The translations under genes and the position numbers were made by a program. Positions 23,366 to 30,402 of a stretch of 32,869 nucleotides of DNA are shown piece after piece. The stretch is from CAYMUN01 sp964440265 (GTDB lineage: Bacteria; Patescibacteriota; Saccharimonadia; Saccharimonadales; UBA4665), in the NCBI GenBank assembly GCA_964440265.1, contig CAYTRU010000004.1, forward strand, positions 1 to 32,869, read 5' to 3'. The notes under the pieces were generated by a model, which saw only the letters and a list, made by a program, of their open reading frames with translations, did not search any database and was not told the origin of the DNA. Position 1 is the first letter of the stretch, and each line of letters begins with the position of its first letter.

Positions 23366-24754
23366 ATGAGTAAGATTATTTCTATTAATCCATCGACTGG
23401 TGAGGTGCTGGGGGAGGTGGCGTTTTCCAGTGAGGCGGAAGTCCTGGGGGCGGTGGCTACGGCTCGGGCGGCCCAACCGACGTGGGCGGCTTTGTCGGTG
23501 GCCGAACGTTGCCAGGCGATGACCTCGTTCGCCGAGGTTTCGCGGCAGCACTTCGAGGAAATCGCCCAGCTGATCGCCGAAGAGACCGGCCGGCCGATTA
23601 CCAATACCCGCAGCGGCAATGTGCAGGGCGGGCTTGATTACCTGGAGGCTTACATCGCCATGGCCGAGCAGTACCTGGCACCGGAAGTGACCCACGAAAC
23701 GGCGACCGAAATTCACGAAGTCATCCGCGAGCCGTGGGGCGTGGTGGCCTGTATCTGTCCCTGGAATTATCCCTACATGAATGTCATTTGGCAGTGCGGA
23801 CAGGCCCTGCTGGCCGGCAATACCGTCGTCTATAAAAATTCCGAAGAAAATCCATTGTTCGCGCAGCTGATGGTCAAACTATTCGCGGAGTCCGACGTTC
23901 CGGACGGAGTCTTCAATGTCGTGTACGGTGACGGTACGGTCGGTGATCAACTGGCCCACGCTGATATCGATATGATCTCTTTTACCGGCAGCGCCCAGGT
24001 CGGCCAGCACCTGGCGCAGGTAGCGGCCGAACAATTTATCCCTTATATCGCAGAATTAGGCGGCTCGTCGCCGGCCATCGTCTTCGAGGGTACACCGATC
24101 GACAAGGCCTTAGCCAAAAGTATTTTTGACAAGCGGTTCCTGCACTCCGGCCAGATCTGCGGCGCGGTCAAGCGGCTGATAGTCTATGAAGCCGGCTTCG
24201 ATCGCATGGTGAAATTGTTGGCCGATTTGAGTGCCCGGCAGAAACTCGGTGACGCGCTTGATGAAACGACTGATCTAGGCCCGCTGGTAGCCGAACGCCA
24301 AGTAGCGAGAATAGAAGCACAAGTGCAAGACGCTATCAAGAAGGGCGCGACGGTTGTCTGCGGTGGCCAGCGGCCCGAAGGCCTGACCGGCGCGCACTAT
24401 GAACCCACTATCTTAATCAATATCACGCCCGATATGCGGGTATGGCACGAGGAGACCTTTGGCCCGGTCTTGCCGGTGGTCTCATTCAAGACTGAAGCCG
24501 AAGCCATCGCGCTCGCTAACGACACGGACTATGGCCTCGGCGCGCACGTCTTTACCGACAACGACCAACAGTTTGCGCAGGTAGCATCGCAGATCCACTC
24601 CGGTATGGTCGCTCAGAATGACGTCGATTATTTTCACCCCAATAGCCCTTTCGGCGGCTACAAAAAGTCAGGCATCGGCCGCTTGCACGGCCGTTTCGGT
24701 TTCGACGAAGTCACCCAAGCAAAGCTAGTCGCCCGTCAGAAATCTTCGATTTAG
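23366..24754 (+). CDS. NAD(P)-dependent aldehyde dehydrogenase (succinate-semialdehyde dehydrogenase-like)
   Basis: Oxidises an aldehyde to a carboxylic acid. The 462 residues form a complete ALDH: CPWNYP with Asn134, cofactor Lys157, FTGSAQVG (206-213), general base Glu230 in AELGGSSP, nucleophile Cys265 in SGQICGAVKR, and EETFGPVLPV. The substrate is not fixed by sequence; similarity of pattern is to GabD/Sad types. It begins 3 nt after glyS and is followed by a terminator-like stem. Its 5' half is visibly richer in GC than the neighbouring genes, which suggests horizontal gain; a central-metabolism oxidoreductase is unusual in such a reduced genome. Confidence 0.92.
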   Translation: MSKIISINPSTGEVLGEVAFSSEAEVLGAVATARAAQPTWAALSVAERCQAMTSFAEVSRQHFEEIAQLIAEETGRPITNTRSGNVQGGLDYLEAYIAMAEQYLAPEVTHETATEIHEVIREPWGVVACICPWNYPYMNVIWQCGQALLAGNTVVYKNSEENPLFAQLMVKLFAESDVPDGVFNVVYGDGTVGDQLAHADIDMISFTGSAQVGQHLAQVAAEQFIPYIAELGGSSPAIVFEGTPIDKALAKSIFDKRFLHSGQICGAVKRLIVYEAGFDRMVKLLADLSARQKLGDALDETTDLGPLVAERQVARIEAQVQDAIKKGATVVCGGQRPEGLTGAHYEPTILINITPDMRVWHEETFGPVLPVVSFKTEAEAIALANDTDYGLGAHVFTDNDQQFAQVASQIHSGMVAQNDVDYFHPNSPFGGYKKSGIGRLHGRFGFDEVTQAKLVARQKSSI

Positions 24755-24765
24755 CCTATTCATGC

Positions 24766-24784
24766 TTGCCACGATGCCTGGCAA
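24766..24784 (+). terminator. Stem-loop after the aldehyde dehydrogenase gene
   Basis: TTGCCA - CGATGCC - TGGCAA, a 6-bp stem 11 nt after the stop codon, followed by a T/A-rich run. Possible intrinsic terminator. Confidence 0.45.
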
Positions 24785-24786
24785 CC

Positions 24787-24823
24787 TTATTAATTATTAT
24801 TAAGATTTAATAATAATTAATAA
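24787..24823. repeat. Perfect 17-bp A/T-only inverted repeat
   Basis: TTATTAATTATTATTAA (24787-24803), GAT, then its exact reverse complement (24807-24823). It lies between the ALDH gene and the toxin-antitoxin pair. It could serve as a terminator, a cruciform or a protein-binding site. The rest of this 181-bp spacer holds the downstream promoter and nothing else recognised. Confidence 0.8.
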
Positions 24824-24889
24824 CACTCGGCTAGACGTATCAGAAGCTTATCCGATAAAATCAGGGAAGTGTGAAGTACACGGGGTCAA

Positions 24890-24925
24890 TTACAAAACTA
24901 TGGTAATAATATTATAATTTTGTTA
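24890..24925 (+). promoter_or_regulatory. Toxin-antitoxin promoter and possible operator
   Basis: -35 TTACAA (24890-24895), 17-bp spacer, -10 TATAAT (24913-24918). TTACAAAA (24890-24897) and TTTTGTTA (24918-24925) form a 7/8 inverted repeat spanning the promoter, a natural site for antitoxin autorepression. Confidence 0.5.
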
Positions 24926-24935
24926 GAATAAAAAT

Positions 24936-25160
24936 ATGACAATCACATCTATCCAAAAAGTCATCAAAGTCGGCGATAGCCTGGCCGTCACTATTCCGGC
25001 GAAAGATGCTCGGCACCTAAAGATCACACAAGGCGATGAGTTGAAGGTTAGCTATGAGAAGCCCCAAATTGCCGGCCAGCACCAGGTAGAGATCGTCGAG
25101 CTCACGCAACAATTGATTGAGCGCCATAAGCAGGCTTTGCTCAATCTCAGCCAAAGGTAG
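24936..25160 (+). CDS. AbrB/MazE-type antitoxin
   Basis: Probably the antitoxin of the toxin gene 8 nt downstream: it would bind the toxin and repress their shared promoter. The 74 residues open with a SpoVT-AbrB swapped-hairpin DNA-binding fold (about 1-45): IQKVIKVGDSLAVTIPAKDARHLKITQGDELKV, with the usual 'GDSLAVTIP' turn. The C-terminal part (about 50-74) is a helix with LTQQLIERHKQALLNL, likely toxin-binding. Pairing of AbrB-type antitoxins with Doc toxins is known in general; this pair is inferred from adjacency. Confidence 0.85.
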   Translation: MTITSIQKVIKVGDSLAVTIPAKDARHLKITQGDELKVSYEKPQIAGQHQVEIVELTQQLIERHKQALLNLSQR

Positions 25161-25168
25161 GGCCGGCT

Positions 25169-25555
25169 ATGAAGTCACTCACTTTGGAGGACCTAGAGCT
25201 GATCCATATGCAGATTATTGATGCCTCTGGCGGCTCGCAAGGCGTCAGGGATCGAGGGCGGCTAGAATCAGCTCTGGCGGCCATGCATCAAGAAGTTTTC
25301 GGCCAGGCGTTATATCCAACAATATTCGAGAAAGCCGCCGTGCTGCTGAGGGGTATCATCGCCGACCATGCCTTTGTCGACGACAACAAACGCACGGGCA
25401 TGCTCGCGGCCCTCGTATTGTTAAACTTCAATGGCTACGACACCAGTGGGCTTTCGGATCAAGAGCTGGAAGACTTCGCCGTCCAAGTGGCTGTCGAACA
25501 TCTGGACATTCCGGTCATCGCCGCTTGGTTGAAAGCGCATGCCGTGAAGAGCTAG
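25169..25555 (+). CDS. doc: Doc-type toxin (Fic superfamily, death-on-curing)
   Basis: Doc toxins phosphorylate elongation factor Tu and stop translation. The 128 residues match the family: N-terminal LTLEDLELIHMQIIDASGGSQGVRDRGRLESALA, a helical middle, and the Fic active-site loop HAFVDDNKRTGMLAALVLL (about 70-88) with catalytic His, the Doc-like acidic 'DD' in place of the 'DG' of most Fic AMP-transferases, and NKR. Length and the missing inhibitory helix fit Doc. The antitoxin gene is directly upstream, 8 nt away. The active-site residues look intact, so the toxin is probably functional. Confidence 0.9.
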   Translation: MKSLTLEDLELIHMQIIDASGGSQGVRDRGRLESALAAMHQEVFGQALYPTIFEKAAVLLRGIIADHAFVDDNKRTGMLAALVLLNFNGYDTSGLSDQELEDFAVQVAVEHLDIPVIAAWLKAHAVKS

Positions 25556-25594
25556 CGGGTAACTCGACTATACGACACAGCTGGCGTTCCGGAG

Positions 25595-25603
25595 TGTTAT
25601 GAT
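25595..25603 (+). promoter_or_regulatory. Extended -10 for the EamA transporter gene
   Basis: TGT plus TATGAT (25598-25603) ends 9 nt before ATG 25613. No clear -35 or Shine-Dalgarno. Confidence 0.45.
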
Positions 25604-25612
25604 TAAGAGCAT

Positions 25613-26464
25613 ATGTGGCTGGCACTCTTGGGTTTTCATTTGGTTGGATCGGTGGGGTTCAACCTGATTTTGCGCAAGTCGGTGGTAGCAAAAATCGACC
25701 AGTTCAGCCTGGCGACCATCATGCAGACCGGGATCGCTATTCCGACCCTAATACTGGTGGTCGCCCATCCGCCGGCTATCAGCACCTTTGTCGGGCTGGA
25801 TTACCTATGGTTGGCTTGTGCTATTGGGTTCGGTGTTGCTTTGCAGGTGGTAAATGTCAAAGCCCTGCAATATCTGGAGGCCAGCGTTTTTTCGATCTTA
25901 TATAACCTGCGGCTTATCATTACGACTGCTCTAGGCATCCTGTGTTTAGGTGAAAACGTCGTCTGGTTGAGGATAGCGGGCGGTATTTTGATATTGCTCG
26001 CGATCTTTATCGTCAAACAGCAGGGTAGTCACGCCTTGCGGGTCCAGGGCATCGCCTGGGGAATTACTGCGGCTGTGGTCCTCAGCTTTTTAAATCTCTT
26101 TGAAAAATTGCTGGTCAACAGCATCGGTTTCCTTAATTATTTCCCGATAATGATTCTCGGATCGGCGGTAATAATGTGGGCCTACCTGGTACTGAAGAAG
26201 CGCAATTTCGATCACTCTCTCTTGGGACGGCCACCGATGATTCAGCTGATGGTCTTGCGCGCCATGTCTTCCTATGGCTTTTCCGGCGCTCTGGGTACAG
26301 GAGCTTTGCTAAGCGTCGCCAATTACATATCCGGCATGAGTGTGATATTCATAGTCCTGCTCGGCGCAATTTTACTGAATGAGCGAGATTATCTAGGTCG
26401 TAAAGTAGTTGCTACGGTGGTGGCTGTACTGGGACTTACGATAGTGCTAGTTGCTAGCTTATAA
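25613..26464 (+). CDS. EamA/DMT-superfamily transporter
   Basis: A drug/metabolite-type integral membrane transporter. The 283 residues contain about ten hydrophobic helices in two repeats, the DMT arrangement; the end of the first repeat reads LGILCLGENVVWLRIAGGILILLAIFIV and the end of the second ILLGAILLNERDYLGRKVVATVVAVLGLTIVLV, the paired 'L-x-E' turn of EamA domains. The substrate is not predictable. It has its own leaderless-type start. It follows the toxin-antitoxin pair and precedes the MMPL transporter, in a region of membrane transport genes. Confidence 0.85.
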   Translation: MWLALLGFHLVGSVGFNLILRKSVVAKIDQFSLATIMQTGIAIPTLILVVAHPPAISTFVGLDYLWLACAIGFGVALQVVNVKALQYLEASVFSILYNLRLIITTALGILCLGENVVWLRIAGGILILLAIFIVKQQGSHALRVQGIAWGITAAVVLSFLNLFEKLLVNSIGFLNYFPIMILGSAVIMWAYLVLKKRNFDHSLLGRPPMIQLMVLRAMSSYGFSGALGTGALLSVANYISGMSVIFIVLLGAILLNERDYLGRKVVATVVAVLGLTIVLVASL

Positions 26465-26505
26465 AATAACTACTTGGCTAAATACGCATTCTCGGGGAGA
26501 ATATT

Positions 26506-28844
26506 ATGAAAGGGAGGGTAGCCGTGTTTCATAGATTAAGCAAAGTCATTAATAAGTTTAGCTGGCCGATACTTGGGGTGGCTGCCCTGTTTGTACTGGT
26601 AGCGGGCTTCTATGGTAGCGGTGTCTTNNNNNNNNNNNNNNNNNNNNNNNNNNNNNNNNNNNNNNNNNNNNNNNNNNNNNNNNNNNNNNNNNNNNNNNNN
26701 NNNNNNNNNNNNNNNNNNNNNNNNNNNTTGGGGTGGCTGCCCTGTTTGTACTGGTAGCGGGCTTCTATGGTAGCGGTGTCTTTAGCCGGCTCAGTAGTGG
26801 CGGTTTTGAAAATCATGCCTCCGAATCGTATAAAGCACAGCAGGTCATCCAGCATACACTACCAGCCACTGAGACTTCACTTATCGTCCTGCTCAAGGAC
26901 AAACATGGTGCCGCGGCCGATACACTGGCTTTTCGCATGGAAGCTCTGAAAATCTTCAAGGCATTGCAAGCGGACCAAACGGTCAGCCATATCTCATCGT
27001 ACTACTCTACAAATGCTCCCTCGTTCTTATCTAGAGACCATAAGGCCACGTTTGCGATCATCAGCCTGAAAGGGGACGCTAGCAGTCAATCAGACGCTGT
27101 GACAAAATTACGATCCAAAATTGCCAGTAGTCAGTTGGAGGTCAAGCTGGGCGGCACGGCGGCTATCAACAATGAGATTACTAGTACTGTCGCGAAAGAC
27201 CTGGCGAAAGCCGAGTCAATTTCCTTTACGCTGCTAGCGATTCTACTCGTCATTGTTTTTCGAAGTTTTGTGGCTGCCTTACTACCTTTAGTATTGGGGG
27301 CTATTGCTGTCTTGGGAGCTTTCCTGGTGACGCGATTATTGACCAATGTTACCGAAATCTCCGAGTATGCTATTAACGTTATTATTTTATTGGGGCTGGG
27401 CTTGGCCGTTGACTATAGCCTATTTATCGTCAGTCGTTTTCGTGAAGAGTTGCGAAGTGGAGCCGCAGTGTCAGACGCCTTGTCTACGACTATGCAAACG
27501 GCTGGCCGGACAGTATTGTTCTCTGGTACCACGGTTATTTTAAGTCTACTAAGCTTGCTGATTTTCCCCTTAAACTTTTTGCAAAGTATGGGACTTGGCG
27601 GAGCCGCTGCTGTGGTAGTAGCTATGATTGCTGCTCTGGTCGTCTTGCCAGCTATTTTGGTGCGACTAGGGGAGCGTGTGAATGCTCTATCATTTGGCTC
27701 GGTAGCCCGCGAACACCAAGCCCAAGTTCGTGGCCAGGCTACGCCCACGGAGCGCCAAAGCCTGTGGTATCGGCTTAGCCGCGGTGTTATGCATCGCCCT
27801 GTAGCGGTTTTAGTCACTATACTAGCGCTACTGCTGATAGCAGGTATACCGTTTTTGCATGTCCGATTTGGTTCAGCCGATTATCGCAGTTTACCGGCTG
27901 GCAGTGAAGCTCGAGTTACCTCAGAGACTTTGCGTGATGAGTTTGACAGTCCGGAGAGCCCGATTACGGTCGTCTTTCAGGCTAAGTCCAATCTAGCGGA
28001 GCCTGCCAGTGTCGGTAATCTACATAACTATACGCAGACATTACAGGCCTTGCCCGGCGTGCAAAAAGTAGCTACCGCGGCCGGGGCAAGCAGTAACACC
28101 GCCGTTATCAATGTCGATTACAAATCAGACCCGCTGTCTCCGACTACTCAGCAACTCGTCAGACGTATCAGGCAATCGGCGGTGCCAGCCGGAGCGAGCG
28201 TTTTAGTAGGGGGACAGCCAGCGATTCTGACAGACTTACTGGATACCTTAGGCCGTTCTTTGCCATACGCTGCAGCCTTTATCATCATTGCACTGTTCGT
28301 ACTACTATTCCTGATGTTAGGCAGCTTCGTCATACCGTTGCAGGCTATTATGCTAAATATCCTGTCGTTGACGGCCTCCTTCGGGGCATTGGTATGGGTT
28401 TTTCAGGATGGTAATCTGTCTAATCTGCTTCACTTTACATCTGATGGTACTATTAATGCCACGCAGCCGATCCTTATCTTTGCCATTGCCTTTGGTTTGT
28501 CGATGGACTACGCTGTTTTCCTGTTATCTCGCATTAAGGAACAGTATGACCTCAGTGGCGATACTAGAGAAGCAATCGCGACTGGTATTCAAAAAACTGG
28601 TCCAATCATCACTTCGGCAGCCGTGCTGTTATGTGTCGTGGTGGCCGCTTTTGCGACTAGCTCAATTCCACTTATTCAGCAGATTGGCGTCGGCTTGAGT
28701 CTAGCGATCCTGATTGATGCCTTTGTGATCCGGATGCTGCTAGTACCGGCAGTTATGCGATTGCTCGGTAAGAAAAACTGGTGGGCACCGCGCAGACTAC
28801 AGGCTCTGGCAGCTCGTTTGGGCTTGGCTGAAAAAAACCTGTAG
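26506..28844 (+). CDS. MMPL/RND-family transporter, interrupted by an artificial assembly gap
   Basis: A proton-driven membrane exporter of lipids or other hydrophobic molecules. The true product is the sequence before the N-run joined to that after it with the duplicated 55 bases counted once: 122 + 2062 = 2184 nt, 727 residues, in frame. The protein has TM1 near 20-38, an extracellular domain (about 40-185), five TM helices, a cytoplasmic linker, and a second such half. Both halves carry the RND proton-relay motif: GLAVDYSLFIVSRFREE and GLSMDYAVFLLSRIKEQY. ATG 26506 follows GGGGAG by 9 nt; the ATG at 26733 after the gap is only an internal Val/Met context. The cargo is unknown. Confidence 0.9.
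26573..26782 (+). repeat. 55-bp direct repeat flanking the N gap
   Basis: Bases 26573-26627 and 26728-26782 are identical over 55 nt. They sit exactly at the two gap edges. This is an unmerged contig overlap, not biology. Confidence 0.95.
26628..26727. other. 100-N assembly gap
   Basis: Exactly 100 undetermined bases, the customary placeholder for unknown length. The flanking 55-bp identity shows that no sequence is really missing. Confidence 0.97.
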
Positions 28845-28879
28845 AATCTTTTACTACTCCGACTAAAGGAGACTGATGT

Positions 28880-28908
28880 TTGTATAAAGTACAATTATCT
28901 GCTATAAT
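28880..28908 (+). promoter_or_regulatory. Promoter, TTGTAT-17-TATAAT
   Basis: -35 TTGTAT (28880-28885), 17-bp spacer, extended -10 TATAAT (28903-28908), ATG 10 nt later at 28919. The TTG of the -35 is in frame with the gene and could be miscalled as its start. Confidence 0.65.
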
Positions 28909-28918
28909 CGTAAGAATT

Positions 28919-30280
28919 ATGGCAGCTGGGCAGGAATTGACAGGAGGCACTGCAAGGGCTTTTTTCAGTGCAGCAACTGAGCGAGATATGCATCCTGCAG
29001 CTTTACCTCTTTTAGTCGAACGCCCGCTGGAAGACCCATCGCCGCCAGTCTTATCAGGCGATGAAAGAGCTGCAGCCTTAGCGATGAAATGGCGAGGTGA
29101 AGTAGCGCTCGATGAGGTCTTATTTGCCGCGGCGGCGGGTGATGATCGAGCAGGAGCAATACTTCACAAACGATTTGATCCCCTGATCAAAAAAACGGTG
29201 GCACAGGCTCATAGAATACCCGCGGTTGACACTGAGGATGTAGTGCAAGAGGCCTGGGTGCGTTTATTGACGAAAGCAGATCAAGTGCAGTCCCCTGACA
29301 GTGCCGGTTTTTGGCTGAGGACTACAGCACTTCGTTTGAGCTTAAGACAGATGCAACAAAGCAGTCGGGAAATACTTACAGATCCGCAAGCTTGGCCACA
29401 TGATATTGAGCCTTCCGAAACGATTGTCGGGCTGGCAAAGCTTGAGAGTGAGGCGGAATATGATCAACAAATTCAGAATCTTCAGCAAGCTCTCAGCGCC
29501 CTCAATCCAACACAGCACAGACTAGTTACATATCTCTTACAACATCCTGAAGCCTCCTACAAGGAGATCCACAAAGCTATCGGCATGGCTATCGGTAGTA
29601 TTGGCCCGACACGCGCACGTGCTTTTGGGCGAATGAAACAAGTGTTCAGCAATATCGAGGCGGGTATTGCTAGTCCTGATCCCGAAAGTCCTGTGCCACC
29701 TGACTCTTCAGCCATCGAGACCGAGATGAACCTGCGGAGGCTAAGAAGCCGCATATCTGACATAGTTGTAACAGACTTGGAGACCGTTTTGCCTGAAGCG
29801 TTAGCTGGCTTGTCCGAACGCGAAAGGAGGATAGTTGAGCTGCGTTTTCTGTGTGGCAACATGAAGCCTACACCGATCAAAGTGTTAGCTGACATGTTAG
29901 GCGTTTCAGATAATTATGTCTACACCCTACAAATACAAGCTTTTGCCAAATTAAGGGCTAAACTAGCGGGTGACTCTAAGCCGATATTGCCTACTGGTAC
30001 AGCTGCGGACATAGAGAGAGAAACCATAAGGAAAGCAGCCCTCCCCATAGCCTTACTAAAAGGTATACTTGATAAATTTGTAGTATTTTCAGAAAGTGAT
30101 AGGGCAATATTCCTTGAATCTATAACTTCTGACAAGCCAAAAGCACAAGTAGCACAAGAGCATGGCAGAAGAGGGCAAGGTGCAGCGGGGGAGGTGTCTC
30201 ATATAATAGCTACAATCGGGCCTCCCTTGAGACGAAAACTCGGAGTTGAACTCCTAGATAGTTACAATATTGACCATTGA
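28919..30280 (+). CDS. Sigma-70-like protein with several region-4-like modules
   Basis: Probably an RNA polymerase sigma factor or relative. From ATG 28919 it has 453 residues. After a 60-residue variable N-terminus, a region-2 domain (about 65-145) includes GDDRAGAILHKRF, VDTEDVVQEAWVRLL and FWLRTTALRLSLR. A first region-4-like helix-turn-helix follows (about 185-243, ALSALNPTQHRLV then SYKEIHKAIG), then a linker rich in Pro and Ser, a second one (about 288-350, LSERERRIVELRF then IKVLADMLGVSDNYVYTLQIQAFAKLRAKL), and a C-terminal segment (378-443) with similar pattern but weaker. ECF factors normally have one. It has a leaderless promoter. No anti-sigma gene is next to it. Confidence 0.78.
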   Translation: MAAGQELTGGTARAFFSAATERDMHPAALPLLVERPLEDPSPPVLSGDERAAALAMKWRGEVALDEVLFAAAAGDDRAGAILHKRFDPLIKKTVAQAHRIPAVDTEDVVQEAWVRLLTKADQVQSPDSAGFWLRTTALRLSLRQMQQSSREILTDPQAWPHDIEPSETIVGLAKLESEAEYDQQIQNLQQALSALNPTQHRLVTYLLQHPEASYKEIHKAIGMAIGSIGPTRARAFGRMKQVFSNIEAGIASPDPESPVPPDSSAIETEMNLRRLRSRISDIVVTDLETVLPEALAGLSERERRIVELRFLCGNMKPTPIKVLADMLGVSDNYVYTLQIQAFAKLRAKLAGDSKPILPTGTAADIERETIRKAALPIALLKGILDKFVVFSESDRAIFLESITSDKPKAQVAQEHGRRGQGAAGEVSHIIATIGPPLRRKLGVELLDSYNIDH

Positions 30281-30306
30281 TTTACCCGCCGTGCTACGAT
30301 GCGAAC

Positions 30307-30402
30307 GTGGGTGATGCACTCACAAAAGTTGACCTAGTGCTGGAGGGCGGCGTTTGGGTATTGGGTTGGTTGGGCTATCGCAGAGCAGGCACGAGCGGCT
30401 AA
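30307..30402 (+). CDS. Possible leaderless micro-ORF (31 aa)
   Basis: GTG 30307 follows a TGC-TACGAT box (30295-30300) by 6 nt, the geometry of confirmed-looking leaderless genes here. The frame encodes 31 residues with a hydrophobic middle (VLEGGVWVLGWLGY) and ends 4 nt into the 3' end of the antisense kup gene. It could be a small membrane peptide or chance. No homologue is recognised. Otherwise the 118-bp spacer is empty. Confidence 0.25.
   Translation: MGDALTKVDLVLEGGVWVLGWLGYRRAGTSG

Noticed and set aside
26573..26782. True tandem duplication within the MMPL gene
   Set aside because: The copies are exactly at the edges of a 100-N placeholder and removing one restores the normal protein, so an assembly overlap is simpler.
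28880..28918. TTG start of the sigma-like gene at 28880
   Set aside because: This TTG is part of the -35 box, and the extension spans the -10.
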